DNA from: Lineus longissimus | Lineage: Eukaryota > Nemertea > Pilidiophora > Heteronemertea > Lineidae | Assembly (NCBI RefSeq): GCF_910592395.1 | Contig: NC_088319.1 | Coordinates: 7,378,001 to 7,442,000 of the forward strand | Length of the DNA stretch: 64,000 bases | Direction of reading: 5' to 3' | Shown: one piece after another, positions 20,542 to 30,816 of the stretch | Layout: each line of letters begins with the position of its first letter | Numbering within the stretch: position 1 is the first letter of the stretch | Notes under the pieces: generated by a model | The model's database searches: none | Told to the model about the DNA's origin: nothing | Seen by the model: the letters and a program-made list of their open reading frames with translations, nothing else | Program-made: the position numbers and the translations under genes

Positions 20542-21885
20542 TAAGCTGGTTCCATCCTGTCATGCAAATGCTGCATGAATTCCTGTTGCATTTTAATCAA
20601 TTCCATGCGCTCTGAGTGTTCTTCCTCATCGAATGCCATCTTTTGCTTAAGGCGTTTCACCTGCAGTTCATGCTTTATTTCCTGCATCTTAAGCGCTCTG
20701 TCAAACGGGGATGCCGTAGCAGATGCATCCTTCTCTGAAGCTTGATTTTCAGGAACGTTAGCTCGTTTACGTTGCGCTTTGCCTTTGACGACCTCCAATG
20801 TAGCTGGCTTTAGGTTCTTCGGCTTTGTAGCTGATGATGTGCACGGCTCTGGTTGATGTGGCTGTACATGTACAGGTGGGTTGGGAAAACTTGGCTGAAC
20901 GTCTCCGAATGCAGACGCAGGATCCAATGATGGCAAGAAACTCATTTTGGCATCTGAAATTGTAAGGCATGTTATTACTATTCAGCATAGTATTGCGTCT
21001 CTGACCTGGTTTCAGGTAGTCTGAGTAGTGGCTCAATAACTGAATACCATTAGAGATAAGGCACCTTGGGGCCAGGTGAGAGGCGCTGTATTATATTGAA
21101 TGGAGTATACTTTTGTCTACAAAGTTAAATCATCATTAGTTATCTGCCGAGGTATTTCCGACCAAAATAGTGGACTCCGTAATAATGTAGTGTGGTTGTA
21201 TGTAGTTTTCTCCGACCAAATAGTGGACTTTGTAATGAAGTGTGTTAATAAAAAGTGAAATCAAAGTACAGTACAACCTCCCTTAGCGGACACCTCTCAA
21301 TTAAGGACAACCTCTATATTGAGGACACTAGTTTTGGTCCCGAATTGGTTGTTTCCATTCAATTTGACCTCTCTAATCAGGGCACCTCTCTATTAAGGAC
21401 AGCACTTGTCAGTCCCCAGGGTGTCCTCAATAGAGAGGTTCTACTGTACCTTCTTTATGATATCCTGTATCGTCATTAATGTCGTTATCATGTGGTTTCA
21501 GAACATCACTGCACATTGAAGAAACAAGGTGGGACACATCATCAGCCGTTGCCTCTGGATCCGCTTCACCACCGCCTGTTAACCGACGATCTTTTTTTTC
21601 TTTGCTCACATCTTTCTTCGCCTTAGTTTTGAGATTGTCCCAAACCTTTTTCAGAGTTTTCCCATCTGTAGCTTCAATACCTTTCTGCGAATTAAAACTC
21701 GTCACAATACGATCCCAGGCATCATTCTTTTGTTTCAGTATCTTGGATGTATTCTGCCTCAGTTCAATTACCGCCCTTTCCTTTTCAATAAGCTGCAGCA
21801 GCAAATGCTTCTCTAGTTCAGAAAATACTCTCCTCTTCCTAATTCCGTCACCAGCTTTTGCTACATTTGCCTCCATAGCCTTCAA
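20538..21885 (-). CDS. Myb/SANT-like partner protein of Harbinger element 3 (two exons)
   Basis: Exon 1 (21885-21450) encodes FSELEKHLLLQLIEKERAVI, AWDRIVTSFNSQKG, LKKVWDNLKTKAKKDVSKEK and RLTGGGEADPEATADD, ending GYHKE. Exon 2 (20953-20538) follows acceptor TTTCAG and encodes DAKMSFLPSLDP, a Pro-rich linker, basic RKRANVPE and a terminal coiled coil (HELQVKRLKQKMAFDEEEHS). The stop overlaps the transposase stop by a few bases, so the two 3' ends are interleaved. The intron holds a MITE whose target TA lies at the splice donor (GGTA). Both exons are uninterrupted. Confidence 0.8.
21269..21446. mobile_element. Small MITE (178 bp) with TA target duplication in the Myb intron of Harbinger 3
   Basis: Inverted ends CAGTACAACCTCCCT at 21269 and, in complement at 21446, CAGTAGAACCTCTCT, flanked by TA (21267-21268 and 21447-21448). 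TA duplication plus CAGTAGAACCTC-like ends fit the Tc1/mariner-pogo superfamily (Tigger-like MITEs). Internal sequence repeats 'CTCTCTATTAAGGAC'-like words. It carries no gene. Confidence 0.8.
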
Positions 21886-22938
21886 AGTATATGGGCCTAG
21901 TGCAAGTGCAAAGCACAGCAGATGAGGGTATTTTCATTTCAATTGCTCTACTCATTACATCATGAGCCATTGTGCTCCACTTGTTAAATCAGTTTAAGGG
22001 AGGCCTTTTGTAAGGTCTTCCTCAGCAAAGGGCACCTCAAGAAGGCCTTTCACAAAAGGAGTTCCTTCATAAAGGTAGAAGACATAAGACATAAGGTTGC
22101 TTCTAAAAATGACAATGGATAAGGTTTCCTTAGTGAAGGAAGCCTTCCGCTAAGGTTGCCTTATGAAAGGTGTCCTTAAGACCAAAATAAGGGAACTTTC
22201 TAAAATATCAGCCATCATGTTGGTCTGAAAAGGAGGAACTGGGGATAATTATGTGAGTAATGTCTATCAGTGTTCACGCGACTTGGTAACCTGCATACAC
22301 ATGGCACAGCAGTTTCGGGAAACATAGTTATTTGCACTGACTCAAGATGGCGCCCCAAATAATCGTCTGCATGCTGTCGAAGCCCGACAAGGTTTGCAAT
22401 TCCGCCAAAATTAAATGCTTGCTTGACAACCAATCTGTAACAGTTGCTCCTTTAAAGCTTACTTCTTTAAGAGGTAGATCTGATAAACGTCTCTTCATTG
22501 ATATACAGTTGGTCTGGTGTCGTGGTGATCAACTAGCCTGACACAATATTATAAAGCATTACATGTGCAGGGCGTGGCATTTCACTTGGGCATTTGCCTA
22601 GTTATTAATTGCTGACTTAAAACTAAACTTACCATCAAATAGAGATACTGGCCGGTATTTTAGAACGCTCCTCGAAATTGAGGAACTCCTTTAGCCCATT
22701 GTTGTCATCTCAAGGAGGCCTTACAGGATTTTAGAATGCACCTCCAAATCCTCATGAAGGTCTCCTTAAAATCGCTTCCTTAGCTAAAGGGAGGGTCGAT
22801 TTTAGAATGCGCCTTTTGGGAAAGGAATTCCTCAATTTGGGTGAGGATCTCCTTTATTCCTAAGGATGGTCCGGACCTTCCTTAAGAGCCTCCTCGGGCG
22901 ACCAACTCGCTCCTTTCGCCACTGGACTTCCACCGGTA

Positions 22939-23989
22939 ATGATGGCTGCGTACATAAACCGCATTGAAAATATAAGAAGACTGGTGGATATCGAAAATGG
23001 ACACCCCCGTAGGGTCCGCCATCTCCATTATGTGGACCCCGATGAGAACAGGACGGACGAGGACTTCAGAAAGCGGTACCGATTCACGAGAGACGGTTTT
23101 ACACGAATTCTCGACATTTTACGAGATGACTTACCCGAACCAGTGAATAACCGTGAAAATCCGGTGCCGCCAAGTTTGCAACTCAGAATTGCTTTGCGAT
23201 TCTATGCCACAGGTAGTTTCCAAATTGTAGCTGGAGATTTACTACAAATTTCCCAGTCGTCTGTGAGCAAAATCGTTGCTAATGTTTCACGAGCTATTGC
23301 CAGAAAACGAGGCGATTTCATACAGTTTCCAGAGGGACAAGCAGCAACGGCTATGCAAGCCAAGTATTATGAGATTGCCGATTTTCCACTTGTTGTAGGC
23401 TGTGTGGATGGTACGCACATCCCCATACAAGCTCTAAATCTGGAAAATCGGGAGATATATAGGTGTCAGAAATCGTTTATGTCGCTGAATGTGCAGGGGA
23501 TAAGTGATGCAAACCTGAAGTTCATCAACATAGTCGTGAGGTGGCCTGGTTCTACTCACGATGCACGCATATTTGACAACAGCCTGATTTGTACCAGATT
23601 CGAAAATAACGAACTGACCGGTTTGTTGCTTGGGGACCCAGGGTATCCTTGTCGGCCATTTCTTATGACACCATTCAGGAATCCCAATGGACCAGCGGAA
23701 AACAGCGCACAGAGGAGAACCCGATCACTCGTTGAACGCATGTTCGGTGTATGGAAGCGTCGTTTTCCATGTCTGAAATTCGGGATGCTGCAAATTAACG
23801 ACCACTATGGCAGTAATTGTAGCCACAGCTGTACTTCACAATATTGCGACGGATTTACGTGAGGACGATTTTCCTGATGAAAATAATGAAGCTGAAATGG
23901 AAGGTATTGGCGACGTGGACAACGCCGCATTACATGATGTGCTTGGAAATGCAATGAGGCAAACAATAGTTCAGCGGTATTTTCGATGA
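22939..23989 (+). pseudogene. HARBI1-like transposase of Harbinger element 4
   Basis: Starts MMAAYINRIENIRRLVDIE, then YRFTRDGFTRILDILRDDL, LQISQSSVSKIVANVSRAIA and the DDE core: VVGCVDGTHIPI (Asp), [20 protein letters not shown] (Asp) and RTRSLVERMFGVWKRRFPCL (Glu). At about 23,785 a one-base shift breaks the frame and the natural end (VIVATAVLHNIATDLRED and an acidic tail, finishing QRYFR) is in another frame to 23,989. All three catalytic residues are present and only that one lesion is seen. The protein would be about 350 residues, the usual HARBI1 size. An assembly error at one base could also explain the shift. Confidence 0.9.
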
Positions 23990-24022
23990 ATGACAAAAGA
24001 CATTCAGGTACATTTCAATTAA

Positions 24023-25257
24023 TCATTTAATCGTTTGATTTGACTCATTTGATGTTGAACTTGTTTTCTCCTGGAGACTTTCAAGGAAGTGCTGTTGCAT
24101 TCTGAGGACTTTCATTTTTTCTCGGTGTTCCTCCTGATGAAATTCTATTTGCTGTTTCAAGCATTTAACCTGCAGCTCGTGTTCGATCTCCTGCATGCGA
24201 ACTGCTTTGCCGAATGCGCATGATGACGTTGGACTGTCTGTTGCTTCCACATATTTCCGTTTGGCTTTCCCCTGCGATCCAGGTTTGACTGTCGATGTGG
24301 ACTGCTTTGGTTCAGAAAACCCCTCTTCCTCAACATCCTTCAGCGTTACCGTGGCAGTGGCAGCTCGTGGAACCCCGGTTTCTTGTGGACATGTAAAACC
24401 AAAAATAGGATAATTTTATAAAACAAATGCAGCGAAATGATGATCTTAACGTAATTTAAATCACAGAACATCAAATGGTTTTATGCTGCCAGTGAGGATA
24501 GGCCTGTTTGAATGTCATATTTACATGTGCACCATCTCTATTACTTTACAGCTAAACTCTCTCTTTCACTTCTATAACTTTACTTAATAACTGCCGTCAA
24601 CTGTCGTATTGAGCGTTTATTTCAACAACATTCCTGAAAGAAATGGGAGTCACGAAACGTTCTGAATCTGACATTTCTGGTTATTTTTACCAGTACCGGT
24701 AGTGTTATGGAAGTGAAACTAGAGTAAGTTAAAATACTTCTTGGTGGGGTAGCCCTCGTCACATTCGGAACGACATGAGGCAAACTGCTTTTCTGTCTAC
24801 GTGATGGTGCATTTTACCATTGAAAAATAAACTATCTACCTTGTCCATGGTATCCCGCATCATCGTCAAATTCGTTATCCAAGGGTCGTAATACGTCACT
24901 GCAAATTGATGTCACAAGGTGGGATGCGTCATCTGCCTTGGCGGCAGGATCAGTGGGACCTCCACCTGTCCGGTACCGATCTTTCTTTTCTTTGCTGACG
25001 TCCTTCTTTGCCTTGGCTTTCGTGTTGTCCCACAGTTTCTTGAGTGCCTTCACATTGGACGGTTCCAATCCTTTCTGTTGATTGAACCCATCTACGATCC
25101 GATCCCAGGCCTGATTCTTGGCTTTTAATACACCCGATGTGTTCTGCTTCAGTTCGACGACACACTTTTCTTTTTCGATAAGTTCGAGCAGCACATTTCT
25201 CTCGATATCTGAAAAAGTCCTCCATTTCTTGGCTTCAGTACGTCTTGAGTCGTCCAT
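24023..25257 (-). CDS. Myb/SANT-like partner protein of Harbinger element 4 (two exons)
   Basis: Exon 1 (25257-24840) starts MDDSRRTEAKKWRTFSDIER and has the trihelix-type domain (LLELIEKEKCVVELKQNTSG, AWDRIVDGFNQQKG, LKKLWDNTKAKAKKDVSKEK, RTGGGPTDPAAKADD), ending GYHGQ at donor CAAG|GTAGAT. Exon 2 (24381-24023) starts ETGVPRAATATVT after acceptor CACAAG, then a Ser-rich linker, a basic KAKRKY stretch and a coiled coil (HELQVKCLKQQIEFHQEEHR). The phase at the junction matches elements 2 and 3. No stop or frameshift is seen. It is likely a DNA-binding partner that brings the transposase to the element ends. Confidence 0.82.
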
Positions 25258-26147
25258 AATTTCAGCCGTAATGGGGCCTCTGGGGCACTTGGAGCGACGG
25301 GGCGGGCTTTTATTTCAACCTTCAGAACCAAGCGCAATAAACCAACCGCAATGAATTACTTGTTACATCAGATCACGGCATTGTTCGCCAGCCCAGGAAA
25401 CATTGAGGTCGACCTCGAGTGAGGATTTCCTTGCGAAAGGACGCCTCCAAGGCTACCTTTAACTGAAGGAACTCCTCCAATAAAGGACGAGTCGAGGAAG
25501 GTTCTAAAATTGATCTTGGATAAGGACGCCTTACAGGAGGCGGCCTTGAATTCAGGCGTCCTCACAGAAGGCCTCCTTAACCCCAAAATAAAGGAGCGTT
25601 CTAAAATACCGGCGACTGTCTTTTCATCGACAAACCACCGGTTCCTAATATTCAGGCCAAACCCACCTTATGATGGTACGTAGTAGAGGATCACAATACA
25701 CGCATGGTAACGACCAACAGCAGTAGACTGTCAACTTGGAAGGCAGGCCTAGGTTTTAGAGGGGCTGCTGTATGTTTCGCAGGTGACCTAATAGGGTTGC
25801 GTCATTTGTATGGATGAGTGCCGCGGCGGAATAATACGGGGTGTCCCACAAAATACTCCACCGGTTTTTACAGGATGTTTAATTTCAAAATTTGAGTACC
25901 TTAAAAAGCGTAAAAAAGGCACATCAAGGCTTGTTTGCTAAGTGTAATGGATGATTGAAAGGAACTTCGAACAACAATGTCTGGTCCATAGTTTGGAATC
26001 CGGGAGAATTACCTCAGCATTTTAGTTGGGACAACACGTAGGCCTAAAAGGGCAAAAACTATTGAGTAATCAGTGAGGTTTCAGGCGTATATAAAGTTTG
26101 GGTACTGTCGGAAACCTCTTCTTGCCTTGCTTACAACTTGTAGAAAT

Positions 26148-27489
26148 ATGGATGAGCCACTGCCAAAAGAAAGCGTAGTTATTCTGTGTTGGAGAAGCTG
26201 CGATACCTGCGATACTTTGAGGTTGCCATTGGAAATGGCACTGTGCGAACGATGACAGAATTTGCCAACCACCACAACATACCTTTTGAGACGTTTCTCA
26301 GGTGGAACTGTCATGACCTGGAATTGAAGGAGGAGCAGAACCGGGGCAAAGACCGAAAGGTGAAGCAGAGGATGATTGGTTACTGGCCTGAGGTCGATGA
26401 CCAACTAGAAATTTGGTTCCAGGATGTTCGGCGAAGACCTTTACCTGTTGTGATCTAGGATGTCCAGGAGAAGGCCGTGCAACTATTCCAGACCTGGTGG
26501 GAAGCCCTCCCAGAAGAGCGCCGACAACTCGCCACAGAGGCAAAACCACTAATGCATGATTTCCATGCATCCAACGGCTGGGTGGAACTTTTTATGAAGA
26601 GGAAGGACATCAGCCTGCGAAAGGTCATGACGAACACAACCACCATTCCAGAAAACGCCGTTGTCCTGGTTCGAAACTTTCGCGATGAAATAACCAACAC
26701 CATCGAAAATTTTGGTATACGAATGCGCCTGTTTTTCAACATGGACCAGACTTTTCTCCTTTTTGACCTCCGCCTAATGTACACCCTCAATGAGAAAGGT
26801 GCCACGGCTGTTGATGTACGAACCTCCAGGAAGAATGCAAAGCTGGGATGTTCTGTTACACTTTGCGTGGCGGCGAATAGCGATAAGATGCGAGCCCACA
26901 TCACCTTTCCGAGAAGAGGATTTGTTTGCGCGCTTCGAGCTCTGGAAGAGACCGAGTTGCCCGAAAACGTTGTGGTCACATTGTCCGCCACGGGATGGGT
27001 CAGACAGGAGACGAGTCACCATTGGCTTGACGAAATCCTCATCCCATACGTCCATGAGGCCCATGCTGAACATTTCATACTTTTGGTGGATCAGTTCAGA
27101 GTACATCGAACGGAGAACTTCAGGAATCGTCTCACTGCAGAAGGGGGCAGAATCAACTTTGTACCGGCCGGATGCACATCTTTGGCACAACCCTAGATGT
27201 GGCTGTCATGAGATCCTTCAAATGTCACGCCAGACAAGCATGGAAGTCATGGAAGACCGAAAACACCAACGAAGCAGGCCAGTGTGATCCAATTGGACTC
27301 AAAGATGTTGTCAACATCGTCAGCCGTGCGTTGGAAGCGATCAGCCCAGAGGTCGTCGAGCATGGATTTGAGAAAGTGTTACGCCCACAGAACATAGACG
27401 CAGGTCCACACCCAGTTCCAGATGACGACGATGACGATGAACAGGGGGTAGAATTCCTCATCTGCCTGATGAGTTTGAGCCTGAGATAG
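26148..27489 (+). pseudogene. Pogo/Tigger-like transposase (DDE_1 type), decayed
   Basis: From the ATG at 26148 a frameshift (about 26,165) leads to KRSYSVLEKLRYLRYFEVA, an HTH-like N-terminus. EIWFQDVRRRPLPVV follows, then an in-frame TAG at 26456-26458. The frame resumes with HDFHASNGWVELFMKRK (CENP-B/Tigger-type second HTH) and RNFRDEI. Acidic residues are in FFNMDQTFLLF (about 26,742), LLVDQFRVHRTENF (about 27,090) and, after a one-base shift at about 27,190, the PLDVAVMRSFK word whose Asp completes the triad. The tail is acidic (DDDDDDEQG). A possible left end, GGGTGTCCCACAAAATACTC near 25,844, follows TA; the right end was not found. Confidence 0.78.
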
Positions 27490-28200
27490 CAGGGCAGTAA
27501 GCAATCGGGTCAACAGAGAAAATCGACAACCAAACCAGAATAAAAATCCAAAATAATGAATTTAAAAAAAAACAGAAATGAGAAATAAAAAATAAAAACA
27601 ATGAATAAAGGCAAAAAAAGATGAATAAAGATTGGATCAAAGCCAATCTGAATAAACCTGAATGCATGAAGCATCGCTGTCTTGAAGCAATGCTGGTAGA
27701 GCCCCCAAAAGGCCTGTGATGCCCACTCAAACGCGTTTTATGTGAGAAAGGGTTAACGTTGATCTATCAAACAGACCCAAACCGCAAAACCGCGCTGAAA
27801 CCGCAAACTCAGACCGCAAACCAAAATAAACGCGAGCGCTTTGCATATCCTGTGTGTCTCGTTAGGCCAATCTGTCATTCTACTAGTAATACACCTACTT
27901 CATTCAACTTTCGACATATGAGTGAAATGGTATTGTGCCCTGTGCTCGCGGTAGGCGTATGCATTAAGCCTAATGAACCGATCTTACATCGATGAAAAGA
28001 CAGTATACGCACCAGCTGTGGGTGCAGTTGCTTCTTTACCATGGATGTAAAGCATTGCAATACTATAAAACAAAGTCTGAGCTCTGATCTGGACTGAACA
28101 CATTAAAAATGAAAGTGAAAATTGTTATTATGTAACACACGCTGTAACAAAACAAATCAATCATGATGTAACAATTGTAAGTCAGCAAAATAAAGGTGAA
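27490..28200. other. Non-coding stretch, nothing clear
   Basis: Contains A-rich sequence (27,550-27,620) and a short run of ACCGCAAA-like words (27,780-27,825). No gene or bounded element was recognised. Part of it may be the 3' flank of the pogo-like element. Confidence 0.5.
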
Positions 28201-28218
28201 AAAATTAACAATTTTTTG

Positions 28219-28270
28219 TGACGTCATCATTTGTTGTCAAAATCAGACGTCATGACGTCATTTGACGTCA
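28219..28270. promoter_or_regulatory. Cluster of CRE-type sites (TGACGTCA)
   Basis: Three perfect palindromic TGACGTCA words (28219-28226, 28253-28260 and 28263-28270) and one near match AGACGTCA (28245-28252) fall within 52 bp. TGACGTCA is the consensus of CREB/ATF bZIP factors. No gene is recognised next to it, so the role is unknown. A decayed repeat could also leave such words. Confidence 0.45.
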
Positions 28271-29093
28271 TGGGTTTGATTTATGACATATCTGATTAGA
28301 TATTCTGACTCGCAGAGGTCATATTTCTATCTGTTTGTAATACATTTATAGGGTGAAAAATCAATAATAAGAGAGTTATGAGGGTCCAAAGGTACAATTG
28401 GCGGCCACTTTAAATTTCTGCAAATTAGGGCTTTTCCCCTCCCTGAAATTTGGAGAATTATGGATATGTCATAAAGGATGACCCCACGAACAAAATGATA
28501 CCAAAAAACCTTTTGTTGCAATTTGTTCTAGGTTGCCCTGAATTAAGCGTAGATTGACTGGACTATCTCATCAATGAGTGTCTCTTCCGCAACACTGTGA
28601 CCGTCGGCAAAACCATCTGCAACAGAGATCACCTTATAGTTATCAATATAACATTTACAAAGCACCAACTTATAATAGGCGTAGGCCTAGTAAACAAGCA
28701 GCCCAGCACAGTATATTCGCATGATGACATTAACTCCAATAAAGATAATCCTCCTATTGACAATCAGGCATACGACATGGGCGACGGCACAATTTACTAA
28801 TCACACTCAGTTTCATGACAATTAGAAATAGGCCTAGCCGGCCAGCATTGAACTTTATGACTCTCCGTTTCCCAATACATTCAATATAGAAATATGCCTA
28901 TATAACAGGGAGGCATTCTGCAGTAGACCCATATTCCAAACATCACAGTATTGCCGCACATAAAGTTTTGAGAAACTTTTAATACTTATATTGATATAAG
29001 GCATACCTGTAAAACCAATTCGTCACAGGTTGGCCAATGCAGTATTTAAGCGTACCAGCTGTTTAAAGAGATCCTGTCGTGACCCAAGTCTTT
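28271..29093. other. Non-coding stretch, nothing clear
   Basis: AT-rich, with no long open frame of recognisable protein character and no clear terminal repeats. It ends where Harbinger element 5 begins. Confidence 0.5.
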
Positions 29094-29449
29094 GGCCCGT
29101 ATTCTAAGATGTTCTTTAAATCAACTTTAAAGGGCCCTTTAGTTAAGTGTCCCTTAGCTAAGTGTCCCTTTCCTTAAGTGTCCCTCAGCCATCCGTATTC
29201 AAGAACCAGACTTTGGCTTCCCTTACACTAAGGTGACACTTTAACAAACAATTGCTAAAGGGCCCCTTATAGCAATGTCCCTTTTACTTACTGACCCATG
29301 CTTATGTATTCGGTGATAAAGGCATTTCCACATGTGGTAACCTAAACGTTTTCATGAAGTTGTCATTGAGCACATGCATTGTATACAGAGTAGGCTACCT
29401 CTGCAAGTTGAACATCACAGACATCTGCAAGTTGAACATCTGCACAGCC

Positions 29450-29960
29450 ATGCCGAAGGCCTCTAAAAAATGTTCCGACGGTTGAACGCGACGAAGCTAC
29501 AATGAATTAGAGAATTAGCAGTTCCTAATGAATCTTGTGCAAAAGGAAAAGTGTAAAGTTACAAGCAGAAAAAACCAGGCGTGGGATAGGATTGTCAAAA
29601 AGCCAACCGACGAGTCTGATGCAGAGAATCCATCAGCCAGGAGTGAAGATGAAGTAAGCCAACCCACTACATCGATGATCAGTACACTTGGTACACCTGC
29701 TACATCCTCCAAACAGCAGACCAAAGTGGCTCCCAAAAGCCCTGCCCAGGGCCCTGCTATGACTGCTGCTCTGGAAATGCAGAGGAAGGAGCATGCTCTG
29801 TAAATGAAATATCTGGAGGAAAAGATTCAATTTCCACGGGAAGAACATGACAAGCGCATGGAACTGTTCAGGCATCATATGAGTTTATTGGCAAATGCCA
29901 ACAAACAAGTGGCACAATCATCAGAGCAGGAAACAGCAAACAACACCACTGATTACCAAC
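29450..29960 (+). pseudogene. Myb/SANT-like remnant of Harbinger element 5
   Basis: The first part (MPKASKKCSDG) is followed by stops; the recognisable stretch is LVQKEKCKVTSRKNQAWDRI, which matches the trihelix core of elements 2-4. The sequence then jumps directly to VKKPTDESDAENPSARS, so the rest of the domain and the intron are deleted. The C-terminal linker and coiled coil remain (LEMQRKEHAL, a stop at 29,801, then MKYLEEKIQFPREEHDKRME). It cannot make a full protein. Confidence 0.7.
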
Positions 29961-29965
29961 TTTTT

Positions 29966-30358
29966 ATACGCCCGCTCCGAAGCGTATTATGGTGTGGCGC
30001 TCGGTGTCTGTCCGTTAACTTTTCATTGTCCGTGCGATTACTGAAATTCTACATCATGTATAGTCACCAAACCTTGTATGCCCGCTCCGGAGCGTATTAT
30101 GGTATGGCGCTCGGTGTCCGTCCGTCCCTCGGGCCGTTAACTTTTCATTGTCCGTGCGATTACTGAAATTCTACATCATGTATAGTTACCAAACCTGGTT
30201 TGCAGGGCACTAATATACGCCCCAAGAAGCCTATTGATTTGGAGGTCAAAAGGTCAAAGGTCAAGGTCACGAAGACCTGTTTCCATTTTCCGCTTACCTG
30301 CTACTTCACACACTTTTCACCCTGACCAATCACCCTTTACTCTTATGGCGGGCGTAAA
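29966..30358. repeat. Nested repeat: 110-bp tandem pair plus GCGGGCGT-ended flank
   Basis: Two units 110 bp apart begin CCCGCTCC at 29971 and 30081, each with GCGTATTATGG and GGCGCTCGGTGTC; the second has about 10 extra bases. The left edge TATACGCCCGC and the right edge GCGGGCGTAAAA (30,348-30,359) are inverted, which suggests a MITE-like insertion between the two gene remnants of Harbinger 5. No target duplication was confirmed. Confidence 0.5.
30243..30269 (+). promoter_or_regulatory. Four AGGTCA nuclear-receptor half-sites
   Basis: AGGTCA occurs four times in 27 bp (30243, 30251, 30258 and 30264) with gaps of 2, 1 and 0 bases. AGGTCA direct repeats are the half-sites of nuclear receptors; gaps of 1 and 2 are the DR1 and DR2 types. 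They lie within the nested repeat, so copies may be dispersed in the genome. Use as a response element is not shown. Confidence 0.45.
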
Positions 30359-30621
30359 ATGTGCTCGCTCTGCGTAGCTCTTGTTAGTACTTATTCTGAG
30401 CTTAACTGAATCATGGTACAGTTGTATGGTATAAACAAATAACTGGAAAACATTTCCATTCCTAGGATTAAAACACAAGTGCGAACAGTGACACTGCAGT
30501 CTTTTTGAAGTGATTTTAAGCATCACAACATGTTTTGTTTTGTTCTGACACTGTCTGAATGTTATGTTAATTCATCAGTAATAAAGTAGTCTTGTCAAAG
30601 ATAATTGGTATACACGTCTCT

Positions 30622-30816
30622 TCATTGAAACCACTGTTGACCTATTCTCTGCCTCACCACTACACCCATCTCTTCATCTCTGACATGTCTGATCATAGCA
30701 CCGTCATCCTCTACCACTCGCTCTACACCGAAATCGGGATCTTTCAGATCTATAGCAATGTTATGCAATATGACAGTTGCAGTTATGACAGCCAACTTAC
30801 CTATCAGATGAAATGA
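30622..30816 (-). pseudogene. HARBI1-like transposase C-terminal remnant of Harbinger element 5
   Basis: Read on the minus strand the frame gives LAVITATVILHNIAIDLKD, an acidic segment ERVVEDDGAM and a VVVRQRIGQQWFQ end with a stop at 30622-30624. ATVILHNIA is the conserved C-terminal helix seen in the other four elements (ATAVLHNIA). No DDE core is left; the sequence is cut on the 5' side at about 30,816. Confidence 0.75.

Larger units (their letters stand above)
19124..22213. mobile_element. Harbinger element 3, full length
   Basis: The 3,090-bp element has terminal repeats beginning GCTGATATTTTAGAA at 19125 and the complement of GGCTGATATTTTAGAA ending at 22213. Flanks carry ATC (19121-19123 and 22214-22216), a plausible 3-bp target duplication. 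The transposase (plus) and Myb-like gene (minus) overlap tail to tail by a few bases. A 178-bp MITE sits in the Myb intron. Subterminal sequence is rich in AAGG/CCTT words. Confidence 0.85.
22650..25614. mobile_element. Harbinger element 4, full length and best preserved
   Basis: The 2,965-bp element has inverted ends GCCGGTATTTTAGAACGCTC at 22651 and the complement ending near 25613, flanked by ACT (22647-22649 and 25615-25617). As in element 3, one terminal base differs between the two ends. It carries a transposase (plus) and a Myb-like gene (minus), tail to tail with a 33-bp gap. Only one frameshift is seen in the pair. Confidence 0.88.
29094..30816. mobile_element. Harbinger element 5, reversed orientation and heavily decayed
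   Basis: The left end, GGCCCGTATTCTAAGATG at 29094, matches the first 16 bases of element 1. Subterminal AAGTGTCCC words recur (29,136-29,184). A plus-strand Myb-like remnant (29.45-29.95 kb) and a minus-strand transposase C-terminus (30.62-30.82 kb) face tail to tail, the mirror image of elements 1, 3 and 4. The right end was not found; the transposase is cut at about 30,816. A separate repeat lies between the two remnants. Confidence 0.7.

Noticed and set aside
27780-27830. ACCGCAAA-like short repeats as a telomeric or microsatellite array
   Set aside because: Only a few imperfect copies, too short and irregular.
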